Origin: Tolypeutes matacus
Taxonomy: Eukaryota > Chordata > Mammalia > Cingulata > Chlamyphoridae
Assembly: GCA_026826555.1 (NCBI GenBank)
Contig: JAKSZT010053764.1
Coordinates: 37,801,520-37,865,519 of the forward strand
Length of the DNA stretch: 64,000 bases
Direction of reading: 5' to 3'
Under the pieces are notes generated by a model. It was not told the origin of the DNA and searched no databases. It was given only the letters and a program-made list of their open reading frames with translations. The position numbers and the translations under genes are program-made. Below are positions 35,958-47,093 of this stretch, one piece after another. The stretch's first letter is position 1. Each line of letters begins with the position of its first letter.

Positions 35958-36699
35958 ATCAGGGTGGGCTAAACATTCGCTATATTAGAAACCATACATG
36001 TGTCCCCAGACCTCGTTTTCCTCCCTAGGTCTGGTTTTTAGAATGCTGGTGATAAACTAAGCCTGATTTATTATATGACCATCCTGTATGGGAAAAGACT
36101 GTAACTCTAGGTATCTCTGGTCAATCTTAAGAGATATAGCAGGGGGCTATATCTGGTTGGCGTCCATCTCCCATATGGAGGGACCTGGGTTCGTTCCCCG
36201 GGACCTCCTGATAAAAACTTAAAAAATATATAGAAGGTGCGTGGGCCGCCAGGCCCTGTGCGCGGGCGCACCACCAGTTCCCGCGAGCCACACAGCAAGA
36301 TGATGACATAATAGGAGAGTGACACAAGGGAGAGGCAAGATGAGACGCACCGAAAAACCAGCAACTAAGGTTGCGCGGGCAGGATGCCGCTCTCCTACAT
36401 CAGAGATTCCAAGGATTGAATCCCAGTGAAGACAGGAGGAGAAGGATGAGAAGAGAGGGCAGAAAATGGACACAGAGTTGCCCAGCGAATGGACACAGAA
36501 ACAACAAAAACGGGGGGGGGAGGGGAAGGGGTGTAAAAATGGATAAAAGTAAATAANNNNNNNNNNNNNNNNNNNNNNNNNNNNNNNNNNNNNNNNNNNN
36601 NNNNNNNNNNNNNNNNNNNNNNNNNNNNNNNNNNNNNNNNNNNNNNNNNNNNNNNNAAAAAAAAAAAAAAATCCTTAAAAAAAAAAAAAAAAAAAAAAA
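35958..36699 (+). mobile_element. composite L1-3'-end/dimeric SINE unit, copy 2, with assembly gap
   Basis: Starting 'atcagggtgggctaaac', ~180 bp of non-SINE sequence runs into a dimeric SINE ('cgtccatctcccatatggag', 'ggttcgttccccgggacctc', later 'gcaactaaggttgcgcgggc') and a poly-A end. The 14-bp repeat 'aaaactgtatatgg' flanks the whole (35,944-35,957 and 36,700-36,713), so the non-SINE part and the SINE jumped together. Confidence 0.85.
36557..36656. other. assembly gap (100 N)
   Basis: Exactly 100 N inside the AAATAA/A-rich tail of the dimeric SINE. The round number implies unknown true length. Confidence 0.99.
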
Positions 36700-37224
36700 A
36701 AAACTGTATATGGGGTTGCAAGTACTTTTTAAAATTACATTATATGTGCATAGAAAACAGAAAAAGAAACCTAGAAAGAAACACACCAAAAAGAGAAGTT
36801 GCTGTTTCTAGGTTCTGGGATTAAAGATGACCTTAAACTTTCTTCCTCGTACTTTTCTGTTTTCCCAAATATTCTATTATGAACATATATTTTTTAAAGC
36901 AGAAAGCGTTATTCTTTAAAATATTTGCATTTCGACCCTCCCATTCTCTCTCCCATTTCCCAATAAATTGTTATTAATTAATGAGATTAACAGGCTGCTA
37001 GTAGAGAAAATCAGACTTTGAGAGGCAAAACAAAGGACAGGTAAAAGTCAATATGAAGAAGCAGAAACAAACTTTCTAAATTAAAAAAAAAAAAAAGATG
37101 AAGAAATAGGTGCGCAAAAAGAGGAAGAGCTGACTAATGGGTAAATTCAAGTTACCATGTAACAAAGAAGCCACCCCCAATCGCCAGGTAGAGCTGGGAG
37201 GGAAAAAAAAGTACAAAAATAAAT

Positions 37225-37750
37225 TTATTCAATTAGAAACAGAGGGGGCCATCACCATCACAAAATCCTCAAGATTGGGGAATGAACAATGTACAAAAAT
37301 AGACTTATTATTATTCTGTTATAGACATTATTATTCTGGCAATGGAAGAACTTTTATCATTGATATAAAGACAGTGGCCACCAGAGGTTCTGAGGGGAGG
37401 GAGAAGGAAAAATAGGTGTAATATGGGGGCATTTTTGGGACATTGGAATTGTCCTGCATGACACCGTAATGATGGATACAAGCCATTATATATTTTGTCA
37501 CAACCTACAAAATTGTGCAGGATAGAGTGTAAACTATAATGTAAACTATAGTCCACAGTTAGTAGCAATAATGCAATATGTGTTCATCAATTGTAACAAA
37601 TGTACCACACTAATGAAGGATGTTGTTAATGTGAGAAAGCGTGGGAGGGGGTGGGGGTGGGGCATATGGGAATCCCCTATATTTTTTATGTAACATTTAT
37701 GTAACCTAAAGCTTCTTTAAAAATTAAAATTAAAAATTAAAAAAAAAAAA
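37225..37750 (+). repeat. lineage-specific retroposon/L1 3' region, sense copy
   Basis: Sense counterpart of 5,210-6,120: 'catcaccatcacaaaatcctc', 'ggaagaacttttatcattg', 'agacagtggccaccagaggt', 'ggaattgtcctgcatgacac', 'gtaccacactaatgaaggat' and 'cctaaagcttctttaaaaat' with an A-rich end. No intact frame. Confidence 0.7.
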
Positions 37751-38064
37751 GAAAATAAATTTAGCCTTAGCCTTTACTTCATTCTCACCTAAGGTCAGCC
37801 TAGAAATGGGCAATTAAAGGGAATAAATATCTTGAATTACAATTGAATAAATTCACCTTACCAAACCCAACCTAACTTCTACTTTTTTACTTGGGTGATT
37901 TAATTGATGATATTAGCAATCAATAAACTGTTCAATTTAAAAGTAAAAACAAATTCATTTTGATTCTATGCCTATTTTAAAAGATTCTTTGGAACACATC
38001 CAGAAGTGAAATTAAATCATTTCCATTTGCTAACGCAAATTATAAATTCAGCAAGCTACTTTAC

Positions 38065-38265
38065 CTGTGTTTCCTTTTTCATCTTCTCTTATGTGAAGAT
38101 CCTTCAAAGATGTCTCCAATTCTAGAAGATCTCTTAGCTCTTCCTTGTATACTTCTATATAAGACACTTTTATATTACAGTCAGTGCTAGAATTTTCAGA
38201 GATGTTTTCAAATATTTCTTGGATAGCCCGAGGAATGATACCCTTTTGACCGTCCACAACCGAAG
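38065..38265 (-). CDS. KIF27: KIF27 coding exon, residues 100-166 (motor domain)
   Basis: A 201-nt exon with acceptor 'tttctaaatctttag' and donor 'AACACAG|gtaaag', phase 1 both sides. It reads ASVVDGQKGIIPRAIQEIF, ENISENSSTDCNIKVSYIEV and YKEELRDLLELETSLKDLHI, REDEKGNT. KGIIPRA and the VSYIEVYKE.LRDLL strand-helix are classic kinesin motor signatures; the loop ENSSTDCN varies between species. It joins the P-loop exon (8.8 kb upstream) to the switch exon (4.2 kb downstream). Confidence 0.97.
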
Positions 38266-38464
38266 CTAAAGATTTAGAAAAGAAAAGCACACCTGAAACT
38301 TAAAATATAAGAAAAGCTGCACCCCAAAATTTATAGAATTAAATATATAAAATTACAAAATTTAATAAATTCATTTTTACATTATACTACTTACAAATTT
38401 TTTATAAAGCACAGCTATTAAATTCATAGGTTAAATCTTGTGCATGCCCTTACTCAAAATTCAT

Positions 38465-38610
38465 TCATGCAGTCATTCAACAGATAGTTATTAAGCACTT
38501 ATTATATGCCAGGCACTATTCTAGGATCCTGGGAACCATCAGTGAACAAAACAGGGGGAAAAAAGTCCCTGCCCTTATGGGATTCTGTTGAGGAGAAACA
38601 GACAATCAGC
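38465..38610 (+). repeat. ancient repeat fragment
   Basis: 'cattcaacagatagttatta', 'gcacttattatatgccaggc' and 'actattctaggatcctggga' are an ancient eutherian repeat motif that also recurs at 46,985-47,045. I do not name the family. Confidence 0.5.
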
Positions 38611-38712
38611 AAGAAAGAATAACTCCAACTCAACAACAAAAAGACTAAACAAGCCAATTGAAAAATGGGCAAAGGACTTGAATAGACATATCTCCAAAGA
38701 AGACATGCAGGG

Positions 38713-38897
38713 AAGCGGCTGTGGCTCAATCAGTAGGGCTCCCGTTTACCATATGGGAGGCCCCGGGTTCGGTTCCCAGGGTCTCCTGGTGAAGGCAGGC
38801 CCGCCCGCACAGCGTGGTTGGCTGACCCGGTGAGCACAAGCAGCAAGGGGGGGATAAATGAATAAATAAATAAAATCTTTAAAAAAAAAAAAAAAAG
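38713..38897 (+). repeat. young DAS-type SINE
   Basis: Full-length with TAAA and A tail. 'aaagaagacatgca' at the left and 'aaagaagatatgca' at the right form the duplication (one mismatch). Confidence 0.92.
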
Positions 38898-39145
38898 AAG
38901 ATATGCAAACAGCTACGAAGCACGTGAAAAGATGCTTAACATCATTAGTCATTAAGGAAATGCAAACCAAAACCAGTTTACACCCACTAGATGGCTATTA
39001 TTTAAAAAACAGAAAATAACAAGAGTTGGAGAGGCAGTGGAGAAATAGGAACACTCATTCATTGTTGGTGGGAATGTCGAATGGTATAGCCACTATGGGA
39101 AGCAGCTTGTCAGTGCCTCAAAAAGTTAAACATAGAATTACCATG

Positions 39146-39509
39146 TGGGAAGCAGATGTGGCTCAAGTGATTGGGCTCCCGCCTACCACATGGGAGGTCC
39201 CTGGTTCGCTTCCTGGTGCTTCCTAAAGACATCGAGCTGGCGTGATGGGCAGGCTTGACAAGCTGACGCGACAAAATGAAGCAACAAGAGACACAAGAAA
39301 AAAAAACATAATGGGAGACACAACAAAGCAAGGAACAGAGGTGGCTCAAGCGATTAGGAAACTCCTTCACACATGGGAGGCCCCGGGTTCGGTTCCTGGT
39401 GCCTCCTAAAGAAACAAGGGAAACAAACAGACATAGCAAGTGCAAACAACGTAGTGGTGGGGAGAAATAAATAAAATAAATCTAAAAAAAAAAATTATAT
39501 ATTAAAAAA
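39146..39509 (+). repeat. dimeric SINE (head-body-head)
   Basis: 'gggaagcagatgtggctcaa' with 'ggttcgcttcctggtgcttc', a body 'gagctggcgtgatgggcagg', then a second head 'cagaggtggctcaagcgatt' with 'gggttcggttcctggtgcc' and an A tail. 'agaattacca' flanks both ends. Confidence 0.85.
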
Positions 39510-39733
39510 AAAAAGAATTACCAGTAGCCTGACAATTCCACTCTTATATATATACCTCAAAGAAAGGAAAGCAGGGACTCAAACAGATACTTAAACCCCA
39601 ATGTTCACAGCAGCATTATTCACAATAACCAGAAAGTAAAAATAACCCAAATGTCCATGGAAAGGTGAATGGATAAACAAAATGTGTCATCATCCATAAA
39701 ATGGAATATTATTTAGCCATAAAAAAGAATGAG

Positions 39734-41160
39734 ACAAATGTACCAAAGCCATGTTAACGGGAAAAATAGTATCTTCAACAAATGGTGCTGGGAGAACTAG
39801 ATACCATAACCCAAAGAATGGAAGAGGACCCCTATCTCACTACTTGTACAAGAATCAACTCAAAATGGATCAAAGATCTAAATATAAAAGGCAGGACCAT
39901 AAAAAGTACTAGAAGAAAATGTAGGGAAACATCTTCAAGATCTTGTAGTAGGTGGTGGTTTCTTGGACTTTACACCCAAAGCACACACAACAAAAGAAAA
40001 AATCGATAAATGGGACCTCCCCAAAATTAAATATTTTTTTTTTTCTTTTTTAAAGATTTTATTTATTTATTCATTTATCCCCCCCTTGCTCCTTGCGCTC
40101 GCCGGGTCAACCAACCACACCGCGCGGGCGGGCCTGCCCCCACCAGGAGGCCCCGGGAACCGAACCCAGGGCCCCCCACATGGCAAACGGGAGCCCCACT
40201 GATTGAGCCACAGCCGCCTCCCAAAATTAAACATTTTTGTACCTCACAGGACATTGTCAAAAGGATGAAAAGGCAGCTGACTCAATGAGAGAAAATATTT
40301 GGAAATCACATGTCTGAGAAGGGCTTAATATCCAGGATATATAGAGATATTACAATTCAACAATAAAAAGACAAATGACCCAATTTAAAAATGGACAAAA
40401 GACTTGAACAGATATTTCTCCAAAGAAGAAATACAAATGGCAAAAAAACACATGAAAAAATGCTCAACATCACTAATGACTAGGGAAATGCAAAATCAAA
40501 ACCACAATGAGATATCATTTCACACCTATCAGAATGGCCACCATTAAAAAGACAGAGAACTACAAGTTGGAGAGGATGTGGAGAGATAAGAACACTTATT
40601 CACTGTTGGTGGGAATGCAGAATGGTACAGCCACTGTGGATGACTGTTTGGCAGTTCCTAAAGAAGTTAAATATAGACTTGCCACGTGACCCTGCAAAAC
40701 CACTACTGGGTATATACCCAGAAGAACTGAGAGCAGTGACACAAACAGACATATGCACCCTGATGTTCATAGTGGCATTATTCACATTGCCAAAAGTTGG
40801 AAACCACCCAGGTGTCCATCAACTGATGAATGGATTAACAAATTGTGGTGTAGTCACACGATGGAATATTATGCAGCTGTAAGAAGAAATGAAGTTGTAA
40901 AGCATACGACAACATGGATGAACCCGGAGGACATTATGTTGAGCGAAACAAGCCAGACACCAAAGGACAAATATAATATGATTGCGTTACTATGAACCAA
41001 ATATATTGTGTAACATTGCATGATTCAAAAAAAATTTTTATATGCATCCAGTACATTTAATTGAGAAATGTATGCTTTTATTCAACTGTGTTTTCTTTTT
41101 ATTTCTTAATTATTGTTTATATTTTCAATTATTAAATGTACAAAGTAAAGTTTAAAAAAA
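39734..41160 (+). mobile_element. younger 5'-truncated L1 nested in old L1
   Basis: A 1.4-kb insert starting inside ORF2 ('caacaaatggtgctgggaga', 'gacattgtcaaaaggatgaa', 'gtgggaatgcagaatggtac', 'gatggaatattatgcagctg') and ending with an AT-rich 3' UTR and poly-A. The host sequence 'aaaaaagaatgag/aa' repeats at both ends. Pieces of ORF2 stay open over ~80 codons, but the whole is truncated. An antisense SINE (40,035-40,221) sits inside it. Confidence 0.8.
40035..40221 (-). repeat. young DAS-type SINE, antisense
   Basis: T/ATTT-rich left end, 'gctcgccgggtcaaccaacc', 'gggaaccgaacccagggcc' and 'gattgagccacagccgcctccc'. 'aaaattaaat' and 'aaaattaaac' flank it, inside a younger L1. Confidence 0.92.
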
Positions 41161-41504
41161 AAGAATGAAATTTTGATACATGCCACAAGGATGAACTTTG
41201 AAAACATTATGGTAAGTGAAAGAAGCAGACACTAAAGTACAAATGTATGATTCCACTTATATGAAATATCTATAATAAGCAAATTCATAGAAAGTAAATT
41301 CTACATTAACAACACTGGGGAGTAGGGAGAATGGGGAGTTATTGCTTAATGAGTAAAGAGTTTATGTTTTGGGTGATGAAAAAGTTTTCATAATGGAAGG
41401 TGTTAATGGTAGCACATTGTAAAAGTAATTAATGCCACTGAATTGCACACTTTAAAAAAGAATAAGTGAATTATATGATAAACTAAAAGGTGATTAAGTG
41501 TGCC

Positions 41505-42580
41505 AGGGATGGGGGAGGGGGCGGGAGACAGGGCAAGGTAAGGGTTATTAGAAGTGTGACAGTCTGTTGGGTGGGAAGTGCTTGCAATTTTAAGTAGGAA
41601 GGTCATGTTGGGTCTCATTAAGAAGCTGACAGCTGAGCAAAGACTTAAAAGAGGTGATGGAGTGAGCCATGTGGGTATCTGAGGGAAGAAAGTACCAGGC
41701 AGAGAAAGGCTAGTGCAAAGGCCCTAAAGTGGGTTGTTCCATAAACAAGGAGGTCAGAGCGGCTGGAATAGAGAAAGTAATGGAATAGAGCAGTAACTTA
41801 TTCTTACTTACTGGGTTTTAAAAAGACCACTCTAACTGCTGTATTTTGTATAAACCAAAGGAGGGCAGGGATGGAAGCAAAGAGACCACTAGGAAGCTAT
41901 AGCAGTAACCCAGGGGTCATGAGGGAATGATTGGGATAGAGACATGATGCTGGCTCAGACCAGGATGGTAGCAGAGAAGTGGTAGCACATGGCTCAATTC
42001 TGTATTTATTTTGAAGGTAGAGCCATCAAGATTTCCTGACAGATTTTATATGGGATGTGAGAAAAAGCAATGAGTCAAGGATGACTCCAAGATTTTATCC
42101 TGAGCCACTGGAAGGATGGAGGTGCCATCAACTGATAAGGGGAAGTGTGTGTGTTGAGTTAGTTTGAGAAGAAAATAGCAGGAGTTTAGTTCTGGCCTAT
42201 TAAGTTTCAGATGTCCACTAGGCATTTATAAGGGACCTGCAAGAGAGCCCGAGAAGGAAGAACCAGTTAAGGAGGAGGAAAACTAAGATGTGGTGACCTG
42301 GAATCCAAAGGGAAAATGTGTATCAAATCTGCTGATAGGTATAGTATGGGAGAAGTGAGAAATGACCACTGGATTTAGCAAAGTGAAGTTCATTTTTGAT
42401 ATCTTAACAAAGCAGTTTCAATGATAGTGGAAGTGAAAGTCTGAAAAGAGTGGGTTTAATAAAGAATGGGAGGAGGAGAACTAGACACAGCGAGTCAGAG
42501 GTGACAGCTTCAAGATTCTGTTGCAAAGGGAAGCAGAGAAGTGAAATGGAAGATGGTAGGAGAAGTGGGTGAAGAAAAGT
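41505..42580 (+). repeat. ancient ~1-kb eutherian repeat
   Basis: 'gagcaaagacttaaaagagg', 'gagccatgtgggtatctgag', 'gtaccaggcagagaaaggct', 'gcaaaggccctaaagtggg', 'accactctaactgctgtatt', 'gtcaaggatgactccaag' and 'ccactggaaggatggaggtgc' follow an ancient mammalian interspersed repeat that I recognise but cannot name with certainty. A reverse-orientation piece of the same family is at 57,480-57,870. Confidence 0.6.
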
Positions 42581-42739
42581 TATTAATTGCTTTAAGATAC
42601 AATAAATGCTGATTTATCTAACATTCTCTCAACTGTTTATACTATTAATACTAAAATATTAATAACAATCACACCATTACAAACATTATAACTATGTTCA
42701 CAGTGATTAAATAACAATTTCTTGATTATTCACTGTTTA

Positions 42740-43300
42740 AAATATCATGTGGGCAAAATTTGATAATGCCCAGTTTTCTTGAGGATATGAGCAAACTCAT
42801 ATCTGGTACACAATGAGAATGTAAACCAGTCCAGCCTTTTTTGGGAGAACTATTTGGTAATATTAATAGAACCAGAATTTCAAATGTGCTCACCCTTTAG
42901 CTCAGATACGATTCCTAAAGAAATACATATGCACATACCCAGAAGCTGTTATGTAAGGATCAACAGCAATTGCTTTAATTCTGAAAGAATTCCAAACAAG
43001 TTAATAAATCCATCAGTAGGGGAATGGGTAGTTAACAATGGTATACCATACACCTGCTCTTAAAAAGATATCTAAGATCTATGATATAAAAAGGAAATAA
43101 CAGAGCAAATCTCATTTGGGTAAGAGTAAAGATAAATATCTATGCAAAGAATACTTTTGAAAAAATACACAAGAAACTTAACAGTGGTTACCATTAGCAA
43201 GTTAAAATAAGGAGAGAAAAGAAAGGGAAACTTTTACTTTTTACCTTATAATTGTAATGTTAAATTTGTTTACCTTTAGAACTAATTTTTATATACACAG
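42740..43300 (+). repeat. old L1 3' fragment
   Basis: 'cacaatgagaatgtaaacca', 'ggagaactatttggtaata' and 'ccatcagtaggggaatggg' are in L1 order; badly eroded. Confidence 0.55.
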
Positions 43301-43604
43301 TTTTTAAATAAACTAAATAAATATACCATATGGAATTCAAAGAATCATAAAATAAAGAAGCTTACAATCAAATGACCAAACCCCACCCCGCAAAAAAAAC
43401 CCTAAATATTTATGAAACAGTTTAAGACAGAAATAAAAGTACACTGAAGTACAAAGCAGGTAGGTGTAGTAGAAACATCCACTTTTATATAACAGATATA
43501 TATGTGAAGTGGCATTCCATTTCATAAACAGGCCAAGCCTCCTTATAAATGCTTTGCTTTTCACAACTCACAAATTCTCTGCTCCTAAAATACAAGATCC
43601 AGGG

Positions 43605-44036
43605 GGGCGGATGTGGCTCAAATGGTTGGGCGTCCACCTGCCATATGGAGGAACCTGGGTTCGATCCCCGGGACCTCCCGGTAAAATTTAAAAAAATATA
43701 TAGAAGGCGCATGGGCTGCCAGGCTCTGTGTGCCGGTGAGCCGCCAGGCCCTGGGAGCCATGCAGCAGGATGATGATGTAACAGGGGAGAGACAAGACGA
43801 GATGCTCCGAAAGCTGCAGAAGCCAGGAGCCGCAGTGGCGCAGGCGGCAGAATAACTGTCTCCTGCATCGGAAGTCTCCAGGATCGAATCCTGGTGAAGA
43901 CTGGAGGAGGAGGATGAGAAAAGATGGCAGGAAACAGACACAGAGAATTGCTCAGCGAATGGACACAAAACAGCAAATGGGGAAGGGGGGGTTAAAATGG
44001 ATAAAGTAAATAAATAAATCTTTAAAAAAAAAAAAA
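43605..44036 (+). repeat. dimeric SINE, full length, with target duplication
   Basis: The first unit is 'gcggatgtggctcaaatggt' with 'ggttcgatccccgggacctc'. The second, diverged tRNA-like unit is 'gccgcagtggcgcaggcggc' with 'aggatcgaatcctggtgaag'. It ends in AAATAAAT and poly-A. The 17-bp repeat 'aaatacaagatccaggg' flanks it (43,588-43,604 and 44,037-44,053). This proves the dimer can move alone; compare the composites at 23,402 and 35,958. Confidence 0.93.
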
Positions 44037-44340
44037 AAATACAAGATCCAGGGAGGTGGTTCTTGGCTTGTAAATAATCCTACACAAAAGGCTGCCCCCC
44101 TTGCCCAAATCCACTCTACCTCTGAGTTTTTCACTTGTGCCCTCACTACTAGCGGGAGTGCTGTAATAAACATTTGTGCTTTTAGACAACATATAGTTTC
44201 TGAAGTAGAAGATGCAAAAAGTAAGAAACTGATACCAAGTAAGACCAACCTATTTCAAGTCCTTTGCATGAAAACATCTTTGCCTTTAGTTCATTTTGTT
44301 ATGGACTGGGTGGGATCCCAATCACTGGAGTGCAACTCAT

Positions 44341-44440
44341 TTACAAATCAACGTATCATATTTCTTTATCCTCAGCCAAGAATCCTCCTTTTACAAATCT
44401 ACGTATCATATTTCTTTACCCTCAGCCAAGAGTATCTGTC
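44341..44440. repeat. tandem duplication of a 50-bp unit
   Basis: 'ttacaaatcaacgtatcata' with 'tttctttatcctcagccaag' (44,341-44,380) repeats at 44,391-44,430 with two changes; the last ten bases of each unit differ. Confidence 0.9.
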
Positions 44441-45457
44441 CCGAGATTTCTGCAGGAGGTGGGGTAGGGGGGTGGAAAGGTACAGGTAACTTCAGAGTAG
44501 GAAGGAACAAGAAATGTTGAGGAAGCAGGCCAAACTCCAGTGGCAAGAGAGGAGAGTAGGGAGAGTGCAGAGAGGCCCCAGTTCTGCCCAAGCCTGGACC
44601 TCAGTCCAGGGATGAGGAAGGGACCATCTCTACACTGCTTCTTGCTCCATCAGTGCCCGAGTCCTCTGCCTTCTATAACCCAGAACATTTAGTTCAAAAA
44701 CATTAGGAATGAACATTTATATATGCTCCCTCATGTTCCAAAAAGGAGTTAAAGCAGCTTTACAAAATACGTATGAGATAAAAAGTAAAAATAAGTGGAG
44801 GAATAAATTGAGACTTCGGATTAAATATTCTGTAAGTCTCCTGCCCACCATTTTTAGCGATTTTCTATGGAAAATATATTCCTAGTAACAAAAAGTTGGC
44901 TTACAAATGAACCTTAAAAACAACTTGTTTACAAGTTTACCAATGCTTAACTTTTTAGCAACAAAAGTCAATCCTCTAGTTTAAATCATTCTGAAAATCT
45001 GAACCTCTATTAACTTGGGCTGCCTTTCATCTACCTTAAGATACAGGACTGCCATCTTGTGACAAGTAAAGGAAACTAGTTTTTTCCGATACAAGAGAGA
45101 AAGTGAAGATTATTTTTTGAGAGGTTCCAGGAACTAGCCAATAGCAATGCCTAAACTCTTTCAAATTAAGGTTTATGTAAACAGTCTAGATTAGCCAGAA
45201 GATACTGCTGACCAAAACAGCTCATTCGTGCCCCACGACAACAGATTACAAAGCACAATAATTCAAGACTGATTTATCAAAGAGCAGACTTTCAAATATT
45301 TTTAATAAAGCTTGGATATGTATTGTGGTAACCTATATATCACATTTTCCATTTTAAGTTTACATTCCCGAAATAGACTATTTCAAAGAGAACCTTGTTA
45401 AGTTTTACACATCAACAGCCATCACTTAGCTATTATTTGCTATTTAAAAGGTGGACA

Positions 45458-45491
45458 ATTGCGTCTCAGACTTTTGGCTAAGATCAAATGT
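45458..45491 (+). pseudogene. 3'-truncated U2 snRNA retropseudogene
   Basis: The sequence ends 'cttttggctaagatcaaatg' and matches the first ~34 nt of U2 snRNA (5' end with CTTTTGGCTAAGATCAA) with about five changes. It is flanked by a 13-bp duplication, 'aaaaggtggacaa' (45,446-45,458) and 'aaaaggtagacaa' (45,492-45,504). A 5'-intact, 3'-truncated copy with a target duplication is the usual form of L1-mobilised snRNA pseudogenes. Not functional. Confidence 0.8.
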
Positions 45492-45779
45492 AAAAGGTAG
45501 ACAAATTCAGGATTTTAGAAAAGGTTATGCGTAGTAAAAGTCTGAGTAAATCCAAGGTCCTAGAAAGCAGAAAAATAAATATTAATTTAAATAAGCATGA
45601 TATTGAAAAACAAGAAATTGTCAATCTGCCATCGTGCCTAGCATGGCACCCTAGGCAGTAAAGATGCTTAATAAATATTTATTGGGGAAAAAACATTATT
45701 TGCATTGTTAGAAATCATACAGTTGATGGCTGACCTAGAATTGATGTCCTACATAGACAGTCTGGAAATTAAAAATGTT

Positions 45780-46130
45780 CACAAATTTTACTAATATACC
45801 AAGAAATGCAATTTAACACAATGAAGTACAACTTTTTACCTTTCAAATGGCACAAAAATATTTTTAATTTATAATATCCAGCAATGGTGAGGATTTGAGC
45901 AAATAGCTTTCAGTACTGGTGGTGGGAATATAAATTAACAGAGCCTTTTTGGAGGGTAATTTGTCAGTATTTCTGCACATTTTAAATGTGCAGATTCTTG
46001 ACTCAACAATTCCTCTTCTAGGGCTCTATTCTAGAGAAATACTAACACATGGATACGAGGTTAAATGTACTAAATGCTACAAACCTCAAGGAAAAAAAAA
46101 CAACCTGAATTTTTTTATAGTGAGACCCGA
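45780..46130 (+). repeat. old L1 3' fragment
   Basis: 'caatttaacacaatgaagta', 'ctggtggtgggaatataaat', 'gggctctattctagagaaat' and 'acaaacctcaaggaaaaaaa' fit an old L1 end. Confidence 0.55.
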
Positions 46131-46984
46131 AAATAATATAGTATCTATAATTCCCTAAACCTATAGAATAGTGATTTTTTAAAATTGGGGCATATTGGAC
46201 ACTTAAAGTCCCTCCATTTAATCTTTGGAATGTGGACCTCCTCAAACTATTACACTGCCACTCTCCAAGGAACCCAATCCCTGCATGTAATGAGAAATGT
46301 TTCCATATTCTATATTTTAGAAGTATGAAAACAGAAAAAAATTTTGAGAACTACTATACATTGAGAGTGCTAATTATATTTCAGACAATGATGGCTATCC
46401 ACAACATTCAAAAGTTTGGTTTTGGTAGAAAAACACTGATACAGTAAACAATCTCCACAGAGAATTTGGCGAAAGCCCAGCTCCCTCACTAGCCGTCTAA
46501 TTGAACAATTCCTTCATAGCTCTGTGGCTGGAGCTTCTCACTCATAAATGCAGGGTGATTATTTCCAGCTCTAAAGGAAATCCTATGATTCTACCTTTCC
46601 CAAACTAAAATTACAAGTAGAAGTTATATCCTAAAATGTTCAGAATTTAAACTATAAATCAGGCTAGAATATGGGGGGAAAATCCCTTTAAACTACACAA
46701 TAAATTTTTCCTACTGTGTCTAGGTTCTGACTGCAGGACTCTTAATATTAACAACTGGATTGTTATAAAGGATGCAAAGGATGCAAAATCTCGTCATATT
46801 AACTTATTTCTCTCTCTAAAATAACAAAGAACTGAACATTATCTCAAAGAAAAAAAGCTCCCTTTTTCCTTAAACTTCTTTCCTTAAGCAAATAAAATCA
46901 TAAATGGGATTGTTTAATGAAAACGTCAATATTTAAAAACAAATCTTTCAAAGATGATTTTATGATCACATTTTTTATTATCTT

Positions 46985-47045
46985 ATTCATTTTTTCAATC
47001 AATATGTTGAGAGCCTACTATGTGTCAGGTATTGTCCTATTTTAG
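46985..47045 (+). repeat. ancient repeat fragment
   Basis: 'gagagcctactatgtgtcag' and 'gtattgtcctatttta' share the motif of 38,465-38,610. It ends just 50 bp downstream of the first coding exon's donor. Confidence 0.5.
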
Positions 47046-47093
47046 CTTCTTTCTAGTGTTTCAAATAAAAGTCAAAGAATATAAGAATCTTAC

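Larger units (their letters stand above)
35755..36900 (+). repeat. old L1 3' end, split by the composite unit
   Basis: 'tgcagcattattaatatta', 'ctgaaaacaacctaaatgt' and 'ggtgaacaaataagatgcaa' precede, and 'gggttgcaagtactttttaa' to 'ttctattatgaacatatatt' follow, the insertion at 35,958-36,699. Confidence 0.6.
38611..41490 (+). mobile_element. old L1 3' part carrying SINEs and a younger L1
   Basis: The old element is seen at 38,611-38,712, 38,898-39,145, 39,510-39,733 and 41,161-41,490 (ORF2 end to 3' UTR). 'gcaaaggacttgaatagaca', 'ttgttggtgggaatgtcgaa' and 'aaatggaatattatttagcc' mark ORF2; 'ggtgatgaaaaagttttcat' and 'gaattgcacactttaaaa' mark the tail. Interrupted by a SINE, a dimeric SINE and a whole 5'-truncated L1. 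Confidence 0.8.
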
